Shown: positions 32,145-38,738 of the stretch, piece after piece
How positions within the stretch are numbered: position 1 is the first letter of the stretch
How the letters are laid out: each line of letters opens with the position of its first letter
Source of the DNA: an uncultured Sutterella sp.
GTDB taxonomy: Bacteria > Pseudomonadota > Gammaproteobacteria > Burkholderiales > Burkholderiaceae_F
Reading direction: 5' to 3'
Length of the DNA: 38,738 nucleotides
Assembly: GCA_905198475.1 (NCBI GenBank)
Contig: CAJKCQ010000014.1
Span: forward strand, 1 to 38,738
Notes under the pieces: model-generated
What the model saw: only the letters and a program-made list of their open reading frames with translations
What the model was told of the DNA's origin: nothing
Databases searched by the model: none
Made by a program: the position numbers and the translations under genes

Positions 32145-32780
32145 ATGATCGACCTCAGCCACTACGTTCTCTACGACGCCGCGCGCACGCTGCGGCTTTC
32201 GCTCGAACCCGTTCCGCGCGGGGAGCTCCTGCGCGAACTCCCCGGCGAGCTCGTGGTCTCTTCCCTGCTTCTGGCGTTCCGGCTGGGGTGCGAGGCGACG
32301 TCCGTGGACGTCATGACGGGGCGCGCGGCGGAGTTCGCGGAATTGGACGAGGAGAGCGCCTTCCGGCTCTGGGAGAACCCGGTCGCGGCCGCCGACGGCC
32401 GTACGGTCTTCGTCTCGGCGCCCGATTCGCTTCCCGACGTCGCGGGCGCGCCCGACTTCGGACTCGCGAGCGCGGGGTTTTTGATCGGCGGCACGGCGGA
32501 GATTCTCGACTGGGTGATGTCGGTGACGGACGCGGAGGACGCCGACGAGGCGCGCCTCGAACTTTCGCGCCTTCTCTCGGGCACGGGCGAGACGCCCCAC
32601 GCCGTGCGCCTCACCGAGTGCGCCACGGGCGCGGTGCTGCAGCGCTGGCCCGTGCGGTGCGGCAACCCGCTGCGCGCGCTCACCGCAGCCGCGCGCAGCT
32701 GGCCCGAAGTGCGCTACGCCGAGGACGACTTCACGTTCACCTTGAAGAGCGACCTCGCGGAGCCCGCCGCCGGCGCTTGA
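32145..32780 (+). CDS. Unrecognised protein, 211 residues
   Basis: I do not recognise a family. Starting at ATG 32145 the protein begins MIDLSHYVLYDAARTLRLSL. It is acidic and leucine/alanine-rich with no signal peptide or transmembrane segment. Three parts can be seen: an N-terminal stretch, a central region with FVSAPDSLPDVAGAP, and a C-terminal part ending YAEDDFTFTLKSDLAE. Third-position GC is as high as in neighbouring genes, and a promoter-like TACAAT and a strong terminator frame it, so it is probably a real gene. An in-frame ATG at 32070 would add 25 residues. The function is unknown. Confidence 0.6.
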   Translation: MIDLSHYVLYDAARTLRLSLEPVPRGELLRELPGELVVSSLLLAFRLGCEATSVDVMTGRAAEFAELDEESAFRLWENPVAAADGRTVFVSAPDSLPDVAGAPDFGLASAGFLIGGTAEILDWVMSVTDAEDADEARLELSRLLSGTGETPHAVRLTECATGAVLQRWPVRCGNPLRALTAAARSWPEVRYAEDDFTFTLKSDLAEPAAGA

Positions 32781-32806
32781 GACGCCGTTCGGCGGAAAAG
32801 ACGACG

Positions 32807-32850
32807 AAAAAGCCGCCCGCGGGAGAGGCTCCCGGCTCTGGGCGGCTTTT
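32807..32850. terminator. Bidirectional terminator between the unknown gene and the aminotransferase
   Basis: AAAAGCCGCCC (32808-32818) pairs with GGGCGGCTTTT (32840-32850), with an inner GGGAG/CTCCC stem, an A-run on the left and a T-run on the right. It serves both convergent genes. Confidence 0.85.
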
Positions 32851-32936
32851 CGCTTCTTCATTCGCGGCGCCGCGGCCTCGGGCCCCGCTCAAAGAAGAGC
32901 GGGAATCGGAGGCCGCAGGAGGCGCCGTGACGGCGG

Positions 32937-34145
32937 TCAGGCACGGGTCTTCAGGACCGCGGCGATCGACTTCGCGACGTACTCGACGTTCTTCGTGTTG
33001 AGGCCGGCGATGCAGATGCGGCCGTTCCTCACGCCGTAGACGCCGTACTTCTCGCGCAGCAGATCCATCTCTTCGGCAGAGAGGCCCGTGAAGGAGAACA
33101 TGCCGTGCTGCTTCACGGAGAAGCTGAAGTCCTCGCCCTCGGCCTTGCCGGCTTCATAGAGCGCTTCGCGCATGGCGCGGATGCGGGTGCGCATGCCGTC
33201 CACTTCCGCGCGCCAGGAGGCCTGGAGCGCTTCGTCGCACAGGACTTCGGCGACGATCTGGCCGCCGTGGCAGGGCGGGTTCGAGTATTCCTGACGGACG
33301 ATGCGCTTCATGATGGAGGTGACGACGTCGGCCTCCTTCTTGGAGTCGGTGACGATGTGGAGTGCGCCGACGCGTTCGCCGTAGAGGCCGAAGTTCTTCG
33401 AGCACGAAGTGGCGGCCATGAAGGTGATGCCCTCTTCGGTAAAGAGGCGGATCGCGAAGGCGTCCTCTTCGAGTCCCGAGCCGAAGCCCTGGTAGGCCAT
33501 GTCGAGGAGCGGCAGAAGATCCTTCTCAGCGACGATCTTCGCGACTTCACGCCACTGATCCTGCGTGAAGTCGAGGCCCGTCGGGTTGTGGCAGCAGCCG
33601 TGCATCAGCACGAGGGTCTTCGGAGCGAGGGCGCTGATCGAGGCCTTGAAGGCTTCAAAGTCGACCGACGCGCGGTCGGCCGAGAGGTACGGATACTTGC
33701 CGACCTCGAGGCCGTCGGCCTTGAGGATCGAAATGTGGTTGCCCCAGGTCGGGTCGGAGACGACGGAGGCGTTGACGCCGAGGAACTGGTGCGCGAAGGC
33801 GGCGGCGAGCTGCAGCGCGCCGGTGCCGCCCAGAGTCTGGACAGTGGAGATGCGGCCGGCGAGGACGGCGGGGTTGGTCTTGCCGAAAACGAGCCGCTGC
33901 ACGGCGGCGCAATACTGCGGCATGCCCGACATCGGCATGTAGCCGCGCGGCTGGCGGCGGGCGAGGAGGCGCTTCTCAGCCTCTTCAACGCAGGCCATCA
34001 GCGGGAGCTTCCCTTCCTCGTTGAGGTAGACGCCGACGCCGAGATTCACCTTCTCCGCGCGCGGATCCTTCTTGAAGAGATCAACGAGACCCAGAATGGG
34101 ATCGTCCGGCATGGGGGCCAGGGCGGCGAAATCGCTCTTGAGCAT
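32937..34145 (-). CDS. tyrB: Aromatic-amino-acid/aspartate aminotransferase
   Basis: Class I PLP aminotransferase (402 residues) that exchanges amino groups between aspartate or aromatic amino acids and 2-oxoglutarate. The family-specific opening is PDDPILGLVDLFKKD and VNLGVGVYLNEEGK. The active site has WGNH (Trp134), CCHNPTG (Asn187), DMAYQGFG (Asp215, Tyr218) and the PLP lysine in SCSKNFGLYGERVG (Lys250). The C-terminal GRICIAGLN supplies the Arg that binds the substrate carboxylate. ATG 34145 has AAGGAAG about nine bases upstream; the frame is open upstream but not protein-like. AspC and TyrB cannot be told apart from sequence alone; tyrB is used because Burkholderiales members are usually named so. 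Convergent with the unknown gene. Confidence 0.9.
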   Translation of the reverse strand: MLKSDFAALAPMPDDPILGLVDLFKKDPRAEKVNLGVGVYLNEEGKLPLMACVEEAEKRLLARRQPRGYMPMSGMPQYCAAVQRLVFGKTNPAVLAGRISTVQTLGGTGALQLAAAFAHQFLGVNASVVSDPTWGNHISILKADGLEVGKYPYLSADRASVDFEAFKASISALAPKTLVLMHGCCHNPTGLDFTQDQWREVAKIVAEKDLLPLLDMAYQGFGSGLEEDAFAIRLFTEEGITFMAATSCSKNFGLYGERVGALHIVTDSKKEADVVTSIMKRIVRQEYSNPPCHGGQIVAEVLCDEALQASWRAEVDGMRTRIRAMREALYEAGKAEGEDFSFSVKQHGMFSFTGLSAEEMDLLREKYGVYGVRNGRICIAGLNTKNVEYVAKSIAAVLKTRA

Positions 34146-34505
34146 GATGGAAAGCTTCCTTGTTGTGGGTTGAGACGGATTCGTTCCGCCCTCGACGTCG
34201 ACGCAGGCGGCGGCGGGCGGAGGCCGATTCAAACAATATAGCCGCCCGCACCCCGCTCCCGACCCCCGCCCGGCACTCCCGCCGGGGCAAAAAGACGAAA
34301 TAGCGATCGGGTCTTTGATTCGAGGCGACCTTCCCTAAGGGATTGCACCAACCTCTGGATCCGCGCGTCGGGAGCACGCTCGAGCGGCGCCCGTACGCAC
34401 GGCTCGTCCCAGGGCGCCCTCCGGACGCCCCTCCCATGCGGTAGAGTTCTCCTATTTAAATCACGTTGCGAATGCTTCGCATTCGCGCTTGCTGGAATCT
34501 TTGTC
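34146..34505. other. Divergent region between the aminotransferase and ZIP genes
   Basis: No gene is supported in these 360 bases. Leftward, TATATT (forward 34235-34240) is a likely -10 for the aminotransferase. Rightward, an AT-rich patch near 34452-34462 may hold the ZIP promoter, followed by a perfect hairpin in the ZIP leader. The middle has nothing recognisable. Confidence 0.45.
34468..34486 (+). repeat. Perfect 8-bp palindrome in the ZIP gene leader
   Basis: GCGAATGC and GCATTCGC pair across a TTC loop, 20 bases before the ZIP start codon. This could be an RNA hairpin affecting translation, or a dyad operator for a metal regulator. It does not match a Zur or Fur consensus that I know. 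Confidence 0.5.
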
Positions 34506-35312
34506 ATGGACGGACATCTTTGGGACGCACTCGCCTGGACGGCGCTCTACACGGGCTTCACGTTCCTCTGCACGACGGCGGGGGCCGCGACGGTCTTCTT
34601 CATGAAGCCCGGGCGCGAGAGCGAGCTCGCCGAGACGCTCTCGCTCGGCTTCGCCGCGGGCATCATGATCGCCGCCTCCGTCTGGAGCCTTATCATCCCG
34701 GCGATCGACATGACCGAGAAGGCGGGCGGCATTGCGTGGCTCACCGCCTCTGGCGGCATCATCGCGGGGGCGGTGTTCCTCAAGCTCCTCGACATGACTA
34801 TGCCGCACCTGCACCCGGGCGCGGCCGTGCCCGAGGGCCCGAAGACGAAGCTGCACCGCGTTGAGCTCCTCTTCCTCGCGATCACGCTGCACAACTTCCC
34901 TGAAGGCGGCTCGGTCGGGCTCACGGCCGGCATGGCCGCGCTCTCGGACGACCCGATGGCATTGTCGGCCGCCTTCGCGCTCGCGCTCGGCATCGGCATC
35001 CAGAACATCCCGGAAGGCGCGGCCGTATCGCTCCCGATGTGCGGCCAGGGGTATTCGCGCCTCAAGGCCTTCTGGTTCGGGACGCTCTCTGGGTTGGTCG
35101 AGCCTCTCTGCGGCCTCCTCGTCGTCCTCGCGATTCCGGTCTTCCTCCCCGTGATGCCCTTCATGCTCGCCTTCGCCGCAGGCGCGATGCTCTACGTGGT
35201 GGTCGAGGAGCTCATCCCGGCCGCGCACCTCTCGAAGCACTCCGACGCGGGCACGCTCGCGGTGATCTGCGGCTTCGTGATCATGATGGCGCTCGACACC
35301 GGCCTCGGCTGA
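34506..35312 (+). CDS. zupT: ZIP-family metal transporter (ZupT-like)
   Basis: Inner-membrane importer of Zn2+ and other divalent metals. The 268 residues have about eight helices. The signature metal-binding helices are ITLHNFPEGGSVG (HNxPEG) and GIGIQNIPEGAAVS (QNIPEG), with a His-containing loop MPHLHPGAA before the first. ATG 34506 is preceded by only a weak Shine-Dalgarno. It is similar in layout to E. coli ZupT, though the overall sequence is closer to the GufA-like branch. A perfect hairpin lies in its leader. No metal regulator is encoded nearby. The family is clear; the metal is inferred. Confidence 0.88.
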   Translation: MDGHLWDALAWTALYTGFTFLCTTAGAATVFFMKPGRESELAETLSLGFAAGIMIAASVWSLIIPAIDMTEKAGGIAWLTASGGIIAGAVFLKLLDMTMPHLHPGAAVPEGPKTKLHRVELLFLAITLHNFPEGGSVGLTAGMAALSDDPMALSAAFALALGIGIQNIPEGAAVSLPMCGQGYSRLKAFWFGTLSGLVEPLCGLLVVLAIPVFLPVMPFMLAFAAGAMLYVVVEELIPAAHLSKHSDAGTLAVICGFVIMMALDTGLG

Positions 35313-35593
35313 CCGGAGGGTCGGCGCGGGCGAACCAGAACGCAGGGAAAACAATGTGCTCCGGTGGGCGTGACAAAATCAATTCCAACCCATTTTTTCG
35401 GCACAGCCTCCTGCGGACAGTGTCATAATGATTCCAAGAAACGGGGATTCCCGGAGAATCCCCCCGCCGCCACCGACCCCGCCGGGCGCGGCGTCCGGAG
35501 CATGAGGCGCCGCCCCTGCGGCGCATCGTCCGCGGCGCTTCGCCGCAGGACCGGACGAAGGCAGCGGAAAACCAACATTGGAGGGGTTCCAAG
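35313..35593 (+). other. Leader region of the universal stress gene cluster
   Basis: CATAAT near 35424-35429 is a possible -10. A perfect stem GGGGATTC with GAATCCCC follows near 35445-35466, and then GC-rich hairpins (for example GCGGCG-CTT-CGCCGC near 35533-35547). The leader looks about 150 bases long and highly structured. No gene is seen. Confidence 0.4.
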
Positions 35594-36499
35594 ATGCGTG
35601 TCCTCATTCCCATCGACGGCAGCGCCCAGAGCGCCCGCGCCTTCGAGCTCATCGCCCGCCGTGCGCCCCGCATGAACCCGAAGCCCGTGGTGGAGCTCGT
35701 CAACGTCCAACACCCCGCGCCGATGGCGGCGCTCGCCAAGTTCGGGCACGAGGACGTGCAGGCGGCCTTCGTTGAGGAAGGCCGGCGCGTGCTCTCGGCG
35801 GTGACCGACGCGGTCGCCGCGTCCGGACTTGACGTCGCCGGCGCCGTGCGCGTCGGCGCTCCGGGCCCCACCCTCGCGCATGAAGCCGAGGACTTCCGCG
35901 CCGACATGATCGTGATGGGCGCGCGCGGGCTCTCCCCGGTGCAGCGCTTCCTGCTCGGCTCCGTCTCCCGGGGCGTGCTCGAGCACGCGCGGATGCCCGT
36001 GCTCCTCACGCGCGGACGGCTTCTCCCCGACCACGAAAACCTGCGGGTCGTGCTCGCCGTGGACGGCTCCACGCACGGCCTCAGGGCGGCGGAATTCATC
36101 GCCTCCCATCCGGACTTCTTCGGCCCCTCGCCCGAAATCCACGTGATCTGCGTGCTCCCTGACTACGAGCGCGGCACCCTCACGGGCCCGAAGGACTTCG
36201 AACCCGTGCTCGAGAAGACGCGCGGACGGTATGAGGAGGAGGAGAGCGCGCTCTGGCACGAGTCCGTTGACGCCATGCTCGCGCTCCTCAAGTCCCGCGG
36301 GCTCGCGGCGCAGGGCGTGCGCCTCTCGGGCCGGGCCGACGAAATGATCGCGGCCTACGCCAAGGATCACGGCGACCTCATCGTCATGGGGACCCACGGC
36401 TGGGGGCGGCTGCGCTCGGCCGTCCTCGGATCCACGACCGCCAAGACCGGCGCGAGGACGGAGCTCCCGCTCCTTCTCGTGCGGATCCAGGACGACTGA
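35594..36499 (+). CDS. Universal stress protein, tandem two-domain (1 of 3)
   Basis: Cytoplasmic stress protein with two Usp domains in one chain (301 residues). Each domain ends in the ATP-binding pattern G-2x-G-9x-G-(S/T): GARGLSPVQRFLLGS in the first and GTHGWGRLRSAVLGS in the second. Both are therefore predicted to bind ATP, like UspFG/MJ0577 types. Each begins with a strand and a conserved Asp (MRVLIPIDGSAQS and VVLAVDGSTHG). GGAGGGG lies about eight bases before the ATG. It is the first of three adjacent homologous genes, which are diverged rather than identical copies. Expect induction by starvation or oxygen stress by analogy only. Confidence 0.9.
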   Translation: MRVLIPIDGSAQSARAFELIARRAPRMNPKPVVELVNVQHPAPMAALAKFGHEDVQAAFVEEGRRVLSAVTDAVAASGLDVAGAVRVGAPGPTLAHEAEDFRADMIVMGARGLSPVQRFLLGSVSRGVLEHARMPVLLTRGRLLPDHENLRVVLAVDGSTHGLRAAEFIASHPDFFGPSPEIHVICVLPDYERGTLTGPKDFEPVLEKTRGRYEEEESALWHESVDAMLALLKSRGLAAQGVRLSGRADEMIAAYAKDHGDLIVMGTHGWGRLRSAVLGSTTAKTGARTELPLLLVRIQDD

Positions 36500-36640
36500 A
36501 GCGCCGGGAGGGAGACCGCCGCCCGCAACCGCCGATTTCACGCAAACCACTTCCCCGGCGCCCAACGCCGCGGGCCGGACCAGAGCCCACAGGGCCCGGG
36601 GAGAAGCGAAGCCCGAAACAAAAGGGCAAAGGAGTTCATC

Positions 36641-37546
36641 ATGAGGATTCTGATTCCCACCGACAACAGCACATGCAGTCGTGAAGCCATTCGATTCGTC
36701 GGTGAACGCGCCAAGTTCATGGAGGAAAACCCCGTCGTCGAACTCCTGAACGTCCAGTCGCCGATCCCCGAGGGCGCGATGGAGCGCTTCGGCCTTGAAG
36801 CGGTCCGCGCGGTCTACACGGCCGAAGGCCAGGCGCAGCTCGCCGAGAGCGAAAAGACCGCGAAGCGCGCCGGGATCGCCGCCGAGACGAAAGTCGCCTT
36901 TGGCGAACCCGGTCCCTCGGTCGCCCGCGAAGCAGACGCCTTCAAGGCGGACCTCATCGCCATGGGCTCGCGCGGCCTCTCCCCCGCGAAGAGCTTCTTC
37001 CTCGGCTCGGTCTCGAGAAGCGTGCTCGAACACACGACGCTGCCCGTGCTCCTCGTGCGTGAAGAGGGACTCCCCGAGCGCAAAAACCTCCGCGTGACGC
37101 TCGCCGTGGACGGCTCCGAGTACGGCGAGCGCGCGGCCGAGTTCATCGCCGCCAACCCCGGCATATTCGGCCCGAAGCCCTCCGTCGACGTCCTTTCGAT
37201 CGCGACCGACTACGTGCAGCTCGCGCAGAACGAAGTCGACGGCGTGGCGCCCGGCGCCGCGCGCGACTACTTCGTGCGTGAAGCGCAGAACACCTGGGAG
37301 CATGCGGTGACGCCCGCCTGCAAAGTGCTCGACGCCGCCGGCATCGAAGTGAAGCCCGTCAACCGCCAGGGCACGCCCTCGGACGAGATCGCGCACTATG
37401 CCGCACAGAACGCCGACATCATCGTCATGGGTTCGCACGGCTACGGCCGCTTCAAGTCCGCGGTCCTCGGCTCCACGGCCGCCCGTGTCGGCGCGATGAC
37501 GAAGCTGCCGATCGTCGTGGTCCGCCTGCCGCAGGACAACAAGTAG
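36641..37546 (+). CDS. Universal stress protein, tandem two-domain (2 of 3)
   Basis: Second of three tandem-Usp genes (301 residues). The ATP-binding patterns are GSRGLSPAKSFFLGS in domain one and GSHGYGRFKSAVLGS in domain two. The start MRILIPTDNSTCSREAIRF and the mid-protein VTLAVDGSEYGER mark the two domain openings. AAGGAG lies seven bases upstream. It is closest to the first gene in the first domain. The 141-base gap on its left contains GC-rich hairpins but no terminator, so the three genes may share one transcript. Confidence 0.9.
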   Translation: MRILIPTDNSTCSREAIRFVGERAKFMEENPVVELLNVQSPIPEGAMERFGLEAVRAVYTAEGQAQLAESEKTAKRAGIAAETKVAFGEPGPSVAREADAFKADLIAMGSRGLSPAKSFFLGSVSRSVLEHTTLPVLLVREEGLPERKNLRVTLAVDGSEYGERAAEFIAANPGIFGPKPSVDVLSIATDYVQLAQNEVDGVAPGAARDYFVREAQNTWEHAVTPACKVLDAAGIEVKPVNRQGTPSDEIAHYAAQNADIIVMGSHGYGRFKSAVLGSTAARVGAMTKLPIVVVRLPQDNK

Positions 37547-37555
37547 AAGCATCAC

Positions 37556-37579
37556 GCTCCGGGCCCTTCAAGGCCCGGA
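37556..37579 (+). repeat. Perfect 9-bp hairpin between the second and third usp genes
   Basis: CTCCGGGCC and GGCCCGGAG pair across a short loop. There is no T-tract, so it may be an mRNA stability element within the cluster rather than a terminator. Confidence 0.45.
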
Positions 37580-37624
37580 GATATTCAAAGTCGCAAAGAG
37601 AACAAGTGAGAGGGAGTCACAAGC

Positions 37625-38527
37625 ATGCGAATTCTCGTACCTGTCGATGAAAGCGAGATGAGCCGCCGCGTGGTCGAGTACCTGCTTCGGCACGAGTCGC
37701 TCCTCGGCGCAAAGCCCGAGATCGAGCTCGTCAACGTCCAGTACTCCGTGCCGGAGTCGATCATTCAGCTTTTCGGCATGGCGGCCGTCAAGCAGTACTA
37801 CCTTGAGACGGGCAAGAACGCCTTCGACGATCTTTCGAAGAAGTTCGACCTGAAGCCCCTCAACGCCGAGGAGCGGGTGCTCTACGGCGACGTGGGCACG
37901 AAGCTCGCCGAAGAGGCGAAGGCATTCAAGGCGGACCTCATCGTGATGGGGACGCGCGGCCTCAACCCGATGAAGGGGTTGCTGCTCGGTTCGGTCTCGA
38001 ACGCGCTCCTCGCGCGCACGCGCGTGCCGATGCTCCTCATCCGCGAGGCCACCCGCGCCATCCCTGAAAAGATGCGCGTCGGCATCTTTGTGGACGGCTC
38101 GAAATACGGCGAGGCCGCCGCGGACTTCGTGCTCGGACATCTCGAGCTCTTCGGGCCGGACGCGCAGTTCACCATCGTTCACTGCGCCGAGCCCGTTCCC
38201 GATCCGATCGCGCCCAACCCGGTCAATCCGATGACCCCGGTGCTCACGCGCGAGGAGCTCGAGGACGAGCAGAAGAAGGACTTCAAGGAGGCCGTGCAGG
38301 CCGTCCTTGACCCCTTCGAAGTGGGCGGCGTCAACGTTCAGGCGAAGCTTCTGATCGGCGACCCCTACAAGAAGCTTCCCGAGTACGCCAACGCCAACCT
38401 CGACCTCGTCGTCATGGGCTCGCACGGCTACGGCAGCTTCACCGCCGCGGTGATGGGGTCCACGGCCATGCACACGGCCGCTGAAACCCACGTGCCGATC
38501 CTCGTGATCCGTCGTCCCGAGGAGTGA
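37625..38527 (+). CDS. Universal stress protein, tandem two-domain (3 of 3)
   Basis: Third tandem-Usp gene (300 residues), more diverged than the other two. The ATP-binding patterns GTRGLNPMKGLLLGS and GSHGYGSFTAAVMGS are intact. It starts MRILVPVDESEMSRRVVEYL, and the second domain opens VGIFVDGSKYGEA. The linker between domains is distinct, with PIAPNPVNPMTPVLTREELE. GAGGGAG lies about seven bases upstream. It ends at a strong terminator, the last of the cluster. Confidence 0.9.
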   Translation: MRILVPVDESEMSRRVVEYLLRHESLLGAKPEIELVNVQYSVPESIIQLFGMAAVKQYYLETGKNAFDDLSKKFDLKPLNAEERVLYGDVGTKLAEEAKAFKADLIVMGTRGLNPMKGLLLGSVSNALLARTRVPMLLIREATRAIPEKMRVGIFVDGSKYGEAAADFVLGHLELFGPDAQFTIVHCAEPVPDPIAPNPVNPMTPVLTREELEDEQKKDFKEAVQAVLDPFEVGGVNVQAKLLIGDPYKKLPEYANANLDLVVMGSHGYGSFTAAVMGSTAMHTAAETHVPILVIRRPEE

Positions 38528-38546
38528 CCTTCGGCTCCGCCCGAAC

Positions 38547-38590
38547 AAAGCCCCGCCGCACCGGTATCGTGCGGCGGGGCTTTGTTATTT
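38547..38590 (+). terminator. Strong terminator after the usp cluster
   Basis: AAAGCCCCGCCGCAC (38547-38561) pairs perfectly with GTGCGGCGGGGCTTT (38569-38583), a 15-bp stem with a seven-base loop, followed by TTTGTTATTT. Confidence 0.93.
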
Positions 38591-38623
38591 CGGCCGTCCG
38601 CCTGAATCCCAGAATCTCGGACT

Positions 38624-38643
38624 GGCTGGCTGTATAGCCAGCC
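38624..38643. repeat. Perfect 8-bp inverted repeat near the right edge
   Basis: GGCTGGCT (38624-38631) and AGCCAGCC (38636-38643) pair across GTAT. It lies seven bases past the stop of a possible leftward reading frame and may be a terminator-like hairpin or an element end. Confidence 0.5.
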
Positions 38644-38649
38644 GGTTCG

Positions 38650-38724
38650 TCATTTCTTGAGCGTCTCTACCAGGTGAGAACCCCAGGGCGAACGCAGATT
38701 TTCGTGAATTACGACTGGCGTGAC
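38650..38724 (-). pseudogene. Possible C-terminal remnant of a leftward gene
   Basis: The minus strand reads VTPVVIHENLRSPWGSHLV then ETLKK and a stop at 38650-38652. This looks like a real protein C terminus, but an in-frame TGA lies at forward 38725-38727 only 24 codons upstream. It could be a decayed gene end, a frameshifted gene continuing outside the window, or chance. I cannot assign a family. Confidence 0.2.
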
Positions 38725-38738
38725 TCACGTTCCTGAAT

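Noticed and set aside
35423..37555. A 710-codon leftward open frame antisense to two usp genes
   Set aside because: Shadow frame created by GC-rich codons; no recognisable domain.
1..38738. CRISPR arrays, tRNA or rRNA genes, integrases
   Set aside because: No regularly spaced direct repeats, no tRNA-like cloverleaf and no integrase or transposase domain were recognised in reading both strands.

Overview
The window is GC-rich proteobacterial DNA. The gene set (HU, trpE/trpG with a trp attenuator, type I aroD, DcuC, GsiB-like, MdaB, PatB, tandem-Usp proteins) and the strong C/G third-position bias fit a betaproteobacterium of the Burkholderiales. A gut Sutterellaceae-type organism is my best guess; this is inferred from gene content and was not tested against a database.

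Layout. 1-51: start of a leftward gene that runs off the window. 285-1676: a dcuC-type C4-dicarboxylate carrier gene interrupted by an in-frame TAG after codon 25. 1870-5220: a trp leader and attenuator, then trpE, trpG and aroD, closed by a bidirectional terminator shared with a leftward HU gene. 6147-9763: a MATE transporter and a GDT1/TMEM165-type Mn/Ca exporter (both leftward), then a rightward EamA exporter.

9768-22157: the main feature, a leftward, tightly coupled nine-gene defence operon. In transcription order it holds C5-cytosine methyltransferase A, an HNH-family protein with a degenerate active site, methyltransferase B, methyltransferase C, a paraMORC/MutL-like GHKL ATPase, a Z1-domain SF2 helicase-like ATPase, a DUF4420 PD-(D/E)XK nuclease, an AIPR protein and a Vsr nuclease. 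The last five resemble the MutL-Z1-DUF-AIPR ('MZA') antiphage systems and the paraMORC restriction neighbourhoods. Three stacked, different cytosine methyltransferases plus a pseudo-HNH protein look unusual. The operon ends four bases from eamA, and a perfect 13-bp inverted repeat lies inside the 3' end of vsr.

22541-29593: mdaB and patB (rightward), then two paralogous AAA-ATPase-like/PD-(D/E)XK genes flanking an orphan gsiB-like binding protein. The first paralog has lost about 110 bp including the lead-in to its P-loop and is frameshifted; the second is intact. 29835-38527: a fused NDP-forming acyl-CoA synthetase, an unrecognised 211-residue protein, an aromatic/aspartate aminotransferase (leftward), a ZIP metal transporter, and three consecutive two-domain universal stress proteins ending at a strong terminator.

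Housekeeping themes are aromatic amino acid supply (trpE, trpG, aroD, tyrB-like transaminase), metal and solute transport, and stress protection. The defence operon and the AAA/PD-(D/E)XK pair are the accessory part.
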